From NCBI GenBank assembly GCA_029253325.1, contig JAQWZS010000057.1, positions 1-6,689 on the forward strand: DNA of 6,689 bases, read 5' to 3'. Positions 1-4,798 of the stretch are shown here, in pieces. Every line of letters begins with the position of its first letter. Position 1 is the first letter of the stretch. The notes under the pieces were generated by a model, which saw only the letters and a program-made list of their open reading frames with translations, was not told the origin of the DNA and ran no database searches. Both the position numbers and the translations under genes were made by a program. Source of the stretch: Bacteroidia bacterium (GTDB lineage Bacteria; Bacteroidota; Bacteroidia; NS11-12g; UBA9320).

Positions 1-1
1 A

Positions 2-40
2 GAGATTAAAGATTTATATCTTAGTGATTCTGACGATTAA
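2..40 (+). CDS. C-terminal tail of an unidentified protein (partial)
   Basis: The frame that stays open from the left edge ends at the TAA at 38-40 and gives twelve residues, EIKDLYLSDSDD. An acidic, serine-rich tail like this is plausible for a real C-terminus, and an inverted repeat starts right at the stop codon, as often happens after a gene. There is too little sequence to name a family. The gene would point toward the 3' side of the minus-strand tRNA-Glu, so the two are convergent. A twelve-codon open frame is not statistically significant, so this could be chance. Confidence 0.35.
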   Translation, partial: EIKDLYLSDSDD

Positions 41-63
41 ACTACATTTTAAATGGTAGTTAA
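37..63. repeat. Imperfect inverted repeat after the left-edge gene
   Basis: AACTAC (40-45) pairs with GTAGTT (56-61), and after a bulged G (55) the inner ATT (46-48) pairs with AAT (52-54), leaving a three-base loop. The repeat begins at the stop codon of the putative left-edge gene and could be its terminator hairpin. No uninterrupted T-run follows on either strand, so I do not call it an intrinsic terminator. Confidence 0.35.
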
Positions 64-85
64 TAGGCAATAATTTACGCTTATT

Positions 86-103
86 TGTTACCCATGTGTT
101 ACC
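86..103. repeat. Direct repeat TGTTACC x2, 11-bp period
   Basis: TGTTACC occurs at 86-92 and again at 97-103, starts 11 bp apart and so on the same face of the helix. It lies just beyond the terminator on the 3' side of the tRNA-Glu gene. Short direct repeats of this sort can be protein-binding sites, for example arm-type integrase sites beside a tRNA attachment site. With only two 7-bp copies, chance is also possible. Confidence 0.35.
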
Positions 104-109
104 TGCAAT

Positions 110-158
110 AAAAAAAGGCCTCACAAACACTTGATTTACAAGTAATTATGAGACCTTT
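110..158 (-). terminator. Intrinsic terminator of the tRNA-Glu transcript
   Basis: Read on the minus strand, AAAGGTCTCA (158-149) pairs with TGAGGCCTTT (123-114) over ten base pairs including one G-U. A nested five-pair hairpin (ACTTG 143-139 with CAAGT 133-129) sits in the loop. The stem runs into seven consecutive U residues (116-110). It lies 5 bases past the tRNA 3' end, so it terminates that transcript. The minus-strand U-run is far better than anything on the plus side, which fixes the orientation. Confidence 0.85.
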
Positions 159-163
159 TGATG

Positions 164-235
164 TAGCCCGTAGGGGAATCGAACCCCTCTTACCAGGATG
201 AAAAACTGGCGTCCTAGCCGATAGACGAACGGGCC
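164..235 (-). tRNA. tRNA-Glu (anticodon TTC)
   Basis: The minus strand folds into a complete 72-base cloverleaf. The acceptor GGCCCGT pairs with ACGGGCT (first pair G-U) and is followed by discriminator A. The D-stem is GTCT/GGAC, the anticodon loop is TTTTCAT with anticodon TTC, and the T-arm is AGGGG-TTCGATT-CCCCT. CCA is not encoded, since ACAT follows the acceptor strand, so the CCA end must be added after transcription. The anticodon stem has one mismatch next to the loop, U31 against C39, where a pair is expected. The other four pairs (CCAG/CTGG) are intact. The tRNA decodes GAA and GAG, and in bacteria Glu-tRNA(Glu) also feeds haem synthesis through the C5 pathway where that pathway is present. 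It appears to be transcribed alone, from a promoter near 356-386 to the terminator at 110-158. Confidence 0.95.
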
Positions 236-350
236 ATTTTATGCTCGTATCACTTAAACCTATGTTCAAGTGTTGTCCGGCTCCGAAACCTTCGGAAGAC
301 ATTGGTAAACGCTTTATCAAAAGAACTATTATGTGCTTAACGCGTTTGGC
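236..350 (-). ncRNA. Structured leader or small RNA upstream of tRNA-Glu (candidate)
   Basis: This stretch between tRNA-Glu and the divergent promoters has no convincing gene but three hairpins when read as minus-strand RNA. The first pairs AAACGC (347-342) with GCGTTT (312-307) around a 29-base loop. The second is TCCGAA-GGT-TTCGGA (296-282), flanked by TGTC/GACA (301-298 with 277-274). The third is CACTTGAAC-ATAG-GTTTAAGTG (272-251), nine pairs including one G-U; on the plus strand that position is an A-C mismatch, so the minus strand is favoured. The proposed transcript start near 350 puts the first stem almost at the 5' end. It may be only the pre-tRNA leader, removed by RNase P, or a separately stable RNA. 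I recognise no known RNA family. Confidence 0.3.
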
Positions 351-355
351 GAGTG

Positions 356-386
356 CAAAAGAAATATTAAACTTTAATTTATCAAA
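356..386 (-). promoter_or_regulatory. Candidate promoter for the tRNA-Glu transcript
   Basis: On the minus strand, TTTG (386-383) is followed after 19 bases by TTCTTTTG (363-356). This is the Bacteroidota primary-sigma arrangement (TTTG near -33, TAnnTTTG near -7) with a single departure, TT for TA. Transcription would begin near 350, about 115 bases before the tRNA. The match is imperfect and the region is T-rich, so confidence is moderate. Confidence 0.4.
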
Positions 387-414
387 CAATTATTTATTTT
401 TTTGATACAACTAA

Positions 415-447
415 TTTGATTCTTTTTTTAAAAAATAGTTAGGTTTG
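415..447 (+). promoter_or_regulatory. Bacteroidota-type promoter of gap
   Basis: TTTG (415-418), a 21-base spacer, then TAGGTTTG (440-447), an exact match to the TAnnTTTG -7 consensus of the Bacteroidota primary sigma factor. The start site would fall near 453, giving a leader of about 38 bases. No Shine-Dalgarno sequence precedes the ATG; the leader is A/T-rich, as is usual for the phylum. The promoter is divergent from the candidate tRNA promoter and lies about 30 bases from it. Confidence 0.7.
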
Positions 448-490
448 CAGTCCAATTAAAATATAAAGTAATCTTAATTATAACATCATC

Positions 491-1471
491 ATGAAAATAG
501 CCATCAATGGTTTCGGGAGAATTGGAAGACTAGCTTTTAAAACACTTTTAGAAAAACCTAATGTAGAAGTTGTTGCTATCAATGACTTGACAGACAACAA
601 AACGCTTGCACATTTACTTAAATACGATTCTGTTCAAGGTAGATTTAACGGTTCTGTTGAACACACAGACACCCATCTAATCGTCAATGGAGTTTCTATT
701 CGTGCAACTGCAGAGAGAGACCCTGCTAACCTTCCATGGAAAGAGTTAGACATAGACGTTGTGCTTGAGAGTACAGGGTTTTTTAGAAGTCCTGAAGGAG
801 CTGGTAAGCATATCGAAGCAGGTGCTAAAAAAGTAGTTATATCTGCTCCGGCATCAGGGGATATAAAAACAGTAGTTCTGGGAGTAAATGACGATACACT
901 TACGGGTGAAGAAGTAATTCTTTCAAATGCTAGTTGTACAACTAATTGTCTTGCACCAATGGTAAAAGTCTTAGATGACTTAATCGGAGTAGAAAGTGGA
1001 TTTATGACAACCATACACTCATACACTTCAGACCAAAGACTCCTTGATGCTCCTCATTCTGATCTGAGAAGAGCTCGTTCTGCGGCACTTAATATTATTC
1101 CTACCAGTACAGGAGCAGCTAAAGCTGTTGGTTTAGTATTGCCTCACTTAGCAGGTAAATTAAATGGTAACTCGCTTCGAGTTCCTACACCAACTGGTAG
1201 TGCTACGGATTTTGTAGTAACTCTTAAAGGAGATACTTCCGTAGAAGAAGTAAATGCAGCATTCAAAAAAGCAGCTGAGACTAACTTGAAAGGTATTCTA
1301 GAATATACGGAAGATCCAATAGTTAGTGTAGATATAGTAGGGAATCCTCACTCATGTATTTTCGATTCTATGACTACAATGGTCTACGGTAATACAGTGA
1401 AAGTAATGGGTTGGTATGACAACGAAGCAGGGTATAGCAATCGAGTTGCTGACCTAATTGCACGAATTTAA
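491..1471 (+). CDS. gap: Type I glyceraldehyde-3-phosphate dehydrogenase
   Basis: This cytoplasmic tetrameric enzyme interconverts glyceraldehyde 3-phosphate and 1,3-bisphosphoglycerate using NAD(P) and phosphate, in glycolysis and gluconeogenesis. The protein is 326 residues, slightly shorter than the usual 330-335. The N-terminal Rossmann half opens with INGFGRIGR (5-13), and Asp32 (VAINDL), the residue that favours NAD over NADP, is present. The catalytic cysteine is Cys149 in SNASCTTNC and its partner is His176 in TTIHSYT. The substrate loop TSTGAAKAVG and the C-terminal WYDNEAGYSNR are intact. Residues 187-188 are Ala-Pro, where strictly NAD-dependent glycolytic enzymes often have Leu-Pro and NADPH-using photosynthetic ones Ala-Ser, so cofactor preference is not fully settled by sequence. 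The ATG start is fixed by alignment to the family N-terminus. The gene has its own promoter and terminator, so it is probably monocistronic. Confidence 0.97.
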   Translation: MKIAINGFGRIGRLAFKTLLEKPNVEVVAINDLTDNKTLAHLLKYDSVQGRFNGSVEHTDTHLIVNGVSIRATAERDPANLPWKELDIDVVLESTGFFRSPEGAGKHIEAGAKKVVISAPASGDIKTVVLGVNDDTLTGEEVILSNASCTTNCLAPMVKVLDDLIGVESGFMTTIHSYTSDQRLLDAPHSDLRRARSAALNIIPTSTGAAKAVGLVLPHLAGKLNGNSLRVPTPTGSATDFVVTLKGDTSVEEVNAAFKKAAETNLKGILEYTEDPIVSVDIVGNPHSCIFDSMTTMVYGNTVKVMGWYDNEAGYSNRVADLIARI

Positions 1472-1498
1472 ATGTTCAATCCAATTAAATAATTTAAG

Positions 1499-1530
1499 AA
1501 AAGACCAACATTTTGTTGGTCTTTTTTATT
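1499..1530 (+). terminator. Intrinsic terminator after gap
   Basis: AAAAGACCAACA (1499-1510), a TTT loop, then TGTTGGTCTTTT (1514-1525) form a perfect 12-pair stem, followed by a T-run (1522-1527) and ATTTTTA. It lies 27 bases after the gap stop codon and only nine bases before the GTG start of the next gene, so it separates gap from the downstream genes or limits readthrough into them. Confidence 0.9.
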
Positions 1531-1538
1531 TTTACGGA

Positions 1539-2741
1539 GTGCTTAGCAAGTTAAAATCTTTGGGACCTGGTCTGTTGTATGCAGGTGCTGCTGTTGGGGT
1601 ATCCCATTTGGTACAGAGTACACGTGCAGGAGCTCAATATGGTTACATACTAATTGGGGCAATTATTTTGGCTCATATCCTCAAATATCCATTTTTTGTT
1701 TTAGGTCCAAGATATGCCAAGCAGAGCAACCAGTCTTTAGTACATGGTTTTGCTGAAATAGGCAATTGGGCAATATGGGTACTTGGGATACTCACCGTCA
1801 CAACCATGTTTACCATTCAAGCTGCAGTGACAATAGTTACTGCTGGATTAGTTCAGAAAATAACAGGGACTACACTCAACTCGGTAAGTGTTTCGGTCTT
1901 AATACTCATAGTTTGTCTATGTATTCTACAAATTGGGAAATTTAAAATACTGGATCATTTGATGAAGCTAGTTATGATCGTATTATCAATTTCTACCATT
2001 GTGGCCTTCTTCTTTTCTTTCCAACATGAGTTGGATTATTCAGCCTTGGCTCAATCTACATTTTCGTTGGGGAATAGTAATGATTTAAGCTTTCTAGTCA
2101 CATTTATCGGTTGGATGCCTGCTCCTCTGGATATCGCCATTTGGCATAGTATATGGGTATTAGTAAAACCTGGAAGGCAGAGTCATGATTCTAATTTTGA
2201 CTTTAAAGTGGGGTTTTATGGCACTGCATTTTTAGGGATTTGTTTTTTGGTTTTAGGTGCTCATACCTTGTATCTCTCAGATATTACTCTAGAGGCATCT
2301 GCTGGCGGATTTGCTGCTCAACTTATTGATATATTTGTTTCTAACATTGGAGGGAGCTTTTACTGGGTAATTACCATTGCTGCATTCACAACCATGTTCA
2401 GCACTACTATTACATGTCTAGATGCCATGCCCAGAGTGATGGAAGAAGTTTCTTCAAAAATGAAATTAAACCAAAAGATTCAATCAAAATCCTTTTGGCG
2501 ATTCATACTAACTTTAGGGACGATTATTCTACTTTTATTTTTCGTTAAAGACATGAAACAGATGGTTTCTTTTGCCACTACAGTTTCGTTTCTCACAGCT
2601 CCTATACTTGCCTGGTTATGCTGGAAAGTTGTAAATAAAGATAATAAATCAACTGCCCTTTGGTCGCCATTTGAATATAAACTGGCGATATTGGGTATCT
2701 TGGTACTGAGTATTTTGAGTGTAATATATATATTATTCTAA
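1539..2741 (+). CDS. Divergent Nramp-family (SLC11-like) membrane transporter
   Basis: An inner-membrane protein of 400 residues with about eleven hydrophobic segments. It resembles the Nramp family of proton-coupled divalent-metal transporters at GPGLLYAGAAVG (9-20), AGAQYGY (30-36) and GWMP (191-194). The two unwound metal-binding motifs differ from the canonical ones. DPGN of helix 1 is replaced by GVSH (20-23), and MPH of helix 6 by MPAP (193-196), so the key Asp and Asn are missing while the Met is kept. Substrate therefore cannot be inferred, and I do not call it MntH. I chose GTG at 1539 because it gives an N-terminus LSKLKSLGPG of normal length; in-frame sequence further upstream runs through the gap terminator and the end of gap. 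The gene heads a plus-strand run with yqgE 25 bases downstream. Confidence 0.85.
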   Translation: MLSKLKSLGPGLLYAGAAVGVSHLVQSTRAGAQYGYILIGAIILAHILKYPFFVLGPRYAKQSNQSLVHGFAEIGNWAIWVLGILTVTTMFTIQAAVTIVTAGLVQKITGTTLNSVSVSVLILIVCLCILQIGKFKILDHLMKLVMIVLSISTIVAFFFSFQHELDYSALAQSTFSLGNSNDLSFLVTFIGWMPAPLDIAIWHSIWVLVKPGRQSHDSNFDFKVGFYGTAFLGICFLVLGAHTLYLSDITLEASAGGFAAQLIDIFVSNIGGSFYWVITIAAFTTMFSTTITCLDAMPRVMEEVSSKMKLNQKIQSKSFWRFILTLGTIILLLFFVKDMKQMVSFATTVSFLTAPILAWLCWKVVNKDNKSTALWSPFEYKLAILGILVLSILSVIYILF

Positions 2742-2766
2742 AAAAAGAGACTTAACAAAACTATAA

Positions 2767-3318
2767 ATGAAACAATTAACGGGTAGAGTACTAATTTCTG
2801 AACCATTTATTCAAGACCCAACTTTTGAGAGAAGTGTTGTACTCATGACGGATCATAATGAGGAGGGTTCTGTTGGGTTTATTCTCAATCAAAAGTCTGA
2901 TCATTTGGTGAGTCAGTTGGTTCCTGATTTGCCCCATATTGATTTACCTGTATTTGTTGGTGGACCTGTAGAACTAGACGGGCTTCATTGTATTCACTCA
3001 TATTCAGGTATAGATGAATCAGTATCTTTAAAGAAGAATTTATTTTGGAGTGGTGATTTTGGACAGATTATAGAAGGTCTAAAGTCTGGTGAGTATGAAC
3101 AGAGTAGGTTTAAATTTTTTATGGGCTATAGCGGTTGGGCTAAAGATCAATTGCTTTCAGAAATTTCACAAAGATCATGGATAATCGGAGATATTCCCTC
3201 AGAAATTATTTTTAATAATGAGATGATGGATAAAGACTTGTGGAAGTATGCTATCCGTTTGAAAGGGGGGAAGGATGCCTTGCTCGTCAATTCTCCAGCA
3301 AACCCGTTGTTAAACTAA
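2767..3318 (+). CDS. YqgE/AlgH family protein (DUF179)
   Basis: A soluble protein of 183 residues, the usual size for the YqgE/AlgH family. The family signatures occur in order: GRVLISEPF followed by D17, F20 and R22 (about 6-26), GSVGFILN (34-41), VFVGGPV (62-68), and FFMGYSGWAKDQL (117-129) followed by SW (137-138). No signal peptide or membrane segment is visible. The molecular function is not known; the AlgH name comes from a proposed role in alginate regulation in Pseudomonas, which says little about Bacteroidota. The ATG start matches the family N-terminus, with an A-rich leader. It sits 25 bases after the transporter and 25 before the next membrane protein gene, consistent with cotranscription. 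I am sure of the family and make no claim about the role. Confidence 0.92.
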   Translation: MKQLTGRVLISEPFIQDPTFERSVVLMTDHNEEGSVGFILNQKSDHLVSQLVPDLPHIDLPVFVGGPVELDGLHCIHSYSGIDESVSLKKNLFWSGDFGQIIEGLKSGEYEQSRFKFFMGYSGWAKDQLLSEISQRSWIIGDIPSEIIFNNEMMDKDLWKYAIRLKGGKDALLVNSPANPLLN

Positions 3319-3343
3319 TTCACATATCTTTGGGCACATAATC

Positions 3344-3799
3344 ATGGATCATATTTTAATAAATTCACACAATATTCTTCGTTGGGCAGTTTTACTATTT
3401 GGGTTATATGCAATTACAAAATCTGCTCGAGGACTTTTTTTAAAACAACCATATTCCCAAAATCATAATTTGTCTGCCACACTTTTTGTGGCGAGTGTCC
3501 ACCTACAAATACTGATTGGATTCCTGCTATATATTGCAAGAGGCTGGTCGAATAATTTTAGTAAAATGGGAGAAATTATGGGAGATTCTACTCTTCGTTT
3601 TTGGACAGTCGAACACATTTTTGGGATGATATTTGCTGCTGTGTTAGTTCAAATTGGTCGAACAAAATCTAAGAAATCTACACAAGATTCAAAAAAACAT
3701 AAGCTAGCATTAATATTTTATACCCTTGGTCTATTAATTATTATAGCCATGATTCCATGGCCGTTTAGAGGAGAAATAGCTCGATCATTATGGCCATAA
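3344..3799 (+). CDS. Small four-helix membrane protein, 'cytochrome B'-like, function unknown
   Basis: The 151-residue protein has four hydrophobic helices, at about 11-28, 45-66, 88-104 and 121-138, joined by short basic or polar loops, and no cleavable signal peptide. Histidines lie in or at the ends of the first three helices: His9 (NSHNILRW), His53 (SVHLQILIG) and His91 (VEHIFGM). This layout fits a family of small membrane proteins that I recall being labelled 'cytochrome B' or hypothetical in Bacteroidota genomes. Other recognisable blocks are DSTLRFWTVEH (81-91), IGRTKSKK (104-111) and MIPWPFRG (136-143). Haem binding is an inference from histidine placement; no CxxCH motif is present. 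The gene lies between yqgE and a UPF0158-like gene with short gaps, so it is probably cotranscribed with both. Confidence 0.8.
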   Translation: MDHILINSHNILRWAVLLFGLYAITKSARGLFLKQPYSQNHNLSATLFVASVHLQILIGFLLYIARGWSNNFSKMGEIMGDSTLRFWTVEHIFGMIFAAVLVQIGRTKSKKSTQDSKKHKLALIFYTLGLLIIIAMIPWPFRGEIARSLWP

Positions 3800-3809
3800 G
3801 TTTTTAAAT

Positions 3810-4157
3810 ATGAGAGAAGAAACATTAAAAACCGTTGCGGGTATTTTAGGAAATGGTTACACATGTTTTGTGGACAAACAAACAGAGGAAGTTTTTTCAG
3901 CTGAAGACATTTCACTAGCCGAACAAAAGAGTCCAGAATATAAGTCTTTTGTTCCCTTAGAGGGTAAAGTAGTTTTTGGTATGATGGAAGAATTTACCGC
4001 CTTGGTAGAAGATTTTTCTAACCAATCAGAATTGATGGAAGCCCTCACATTCGAACAACCTTTTTCTAATTTTAAACAGAAAGTTTATAAAATAAATTTA
4101 GCAGATGATTGGATTGCCTTTCGAACTCAAAAAATCGTTGAAATTCTTCAAGGTTAA
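3810..4157 (+). CDS. Small UPF0158-like protein, function unknown
   Basis: This is a soluble, acidic protein of 115 residues with no membrane segment or signal peptide. The C-terminal half has the pattern I associate with UPF0158 proteins: an acidic helix ending in MEALTFEQPFSNFK (76-89), then a short linker and DDWIAFR (99-105). The N-terminal CFVDKQTEEVF (19-29) resembles the strand pair 'variable-D-x-x-T-G-E' common in that family. The family has no established function, and the assignment rests on a weak pattern rather than a clear motif. The ATG lies 10 bases after the preceding stop codon, so it is very likely in the same transcript and ends it. Its stop is one base from the stop of the convergent FAH-family gene. 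Confidence 0.75.
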   Translation: MREETLKTVAGILGNGYTCFVDKQTEEVFSAEDISLAEQKSPEYKSFVPLEGKVVFGMMEEFTALVEDFSNQSELMEALTFEQPFSNFKQKVYKINLADDWIAFRTQKIVEILQG

Positions 4158-4158
4158 C

Positions 4159-4767
4159 TCAGCGGATTTTGACATGTAGGACTTTCTTGCCTTCAATGAA
4201 TCCTTGTAGTTCATCTCCCTCATTTACAGGACCAACGCCTTCAGGTGTTCCAGTATAGATTAAATCACCAATCTTTAAGGTAAAGAACTCAGAGCAGTGT
4301 CCAATGATTTGAGGGATACTGAAAATCATAGATTTTGTATTCCCAGACTGAACGATTTGACCATTCTTTTTTAGTTCAAATTTGAGATTATCTAATGAAT
4401 AATCCTTAACATCTAAAAATTCACCTAAAACAGCACTTTGATCAAATGCTTTGGCTTTTTCCCATGGGAGACCTTTGTCTTTTAGTTTTTTTTGGATATC
4501 ACGAGCTGTAAAATCAATGCCTAATGTAAATTGTGAAAAATATTTTGTAGCAAATCGTTCTTCTATATTCTTCCCTAGTCGATTTATTTTTACTACAATT
4601 TCAGCTTCATAATGTACTTCATTGGTCCAGTCAGGAATATAAAAAGCATCTCTTTGTCGAAAGATAGCAGAGTCAGGCTTCATGAATATGACAGGCTCCT
4701 GAGGAGTTTCATTGCCTAGTTCTTCTGCGTGAGCAACATAATTTCTTCCAATACAGATGATTTTCAT
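4159..4767 (-). CDS. Fumarylacetoacetate hydrolase (FAH) family protein, FAHD1/YcgM-like
   Basis: This is a cytoplasmic metal-dependent enzyme of 202 residues, a single FAH C-terminal-type domain. Members of this short subgroup act as acylpyruvate/fumarylpyruvate hydrolases or oxaloacetate decarboxylases. The start MKIICIGRNYVAHAEELGN matches the subgroup N-terminus. Metal ligands are Glu54 and Glu56 (HYEAEIV) and Asp85 (GIDFTARD). A candidate catalytic lysine lies in PWEKAKAFD (101-109), and TGTPEGVGP (172-180) forms the substrate pocket. The frame is open a little further upstream, but only with a TTG, so the ATG at 4765-4767 is chosen. Exact substrate cannot be read from sequence. The gene is divergent from aat (31 bases between starts) and convergent with the UPF0158-like gene; neither neighbour suggests a catabolic pathway. 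Confidence 0.93.
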   Translation of the reverse strand: MKIICIGRNYVAHAEELGNETPQEPVIFMKPDSAIFRQRDAFYIPDWTNEVHYEAEIVVKINRLGKNIEERFATKYFSQFTLGIDFTARDIQKKLKDKGLPWEKAKAFDQSAVLGEFLDVKDYSLDNLKFELKKNGQIVQSGNTKSMIFSIPQIIGHCSEFFTLKIGDLIYTGTPEGVGPVNEGDELQGFIEGKKVLHVKIR

Positions 4768-4779
4768 AAAATAAAATTT

Positions 4780-4791
4780 CTTTTGCAAAAG
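4780..4791. promoter_or_regulatory. 12-bp palindrome between divergent FAH and aat genes
   Basis: CTTTTGCAAAAG is a perfect 12-bp palindrome in the middle of the 31-base gap between the two divergent start codons. It overlaps an exact TAnnTTTG -7 motif on the minus strand (TACTTTTG, 4793-4786) and a near match on the plus strand (TTCTTTTG, 4778-4785). It could be an operator or simply paired -7 elements. No good TTTG -33 element lies at the right distance on either side, so the promoter reading is weak. Confidence 0.35.
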
Positions 4792-4798
4792 TAATCAT

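Noticed and set aside
282..296. Possible degenerate second tRNA (a TTCG-containing arm)
   Set aside because: The GGTTTCGGAGCC segment looks like a T-arm at first sight, but no matching acceptor or anticodon arm exists around it.
99..389. Minus-strand open frame of 96 codons
   Set aside because: It runs straight through the tRNA-Glu and its terminator; the protein has no family resemblance and part of it is the translated tRNA.
634..1026. Minus-strand open frame of 130 codons inside gap
   Set aside because: A shadow of a strongly conserved gene on the other strand, with no recognisable protein features.
1458..1538. N-terminal extension of the transporter from a TTG within gap
   Set aside because: It would translate the end of gap and the whole terminator hairpin; the family N-terminus fits the GTG at 1539.
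1536..1539. GGAG as a Shine-Dalgarno for the transporter
   Set aside because: It overlaps the GTG start itself, too close to work, and genes here generally lack such sites.
3325..3332. TATCTTTG, an exact TAnnTTTG, just before the four-helix protein gene
   Set aside because: The nearest TTG upstream is only 15 bases away rather than about 19-21, and such matches are frequent by chance in T-rich DNA.
3718..4048. Two minus-strand open frames of about 65 codons
   Set aside because: Antisense shadows of the four-helix protein and UPF0158-like genes, with no motif and no promoter.
4768..4788. Seven-residue N-terminal extension of the FAH protein from TTG
   Set aside because: The family starts at MKIICIGRNY; the extension covers the palindrome and uses a rarer start codon.
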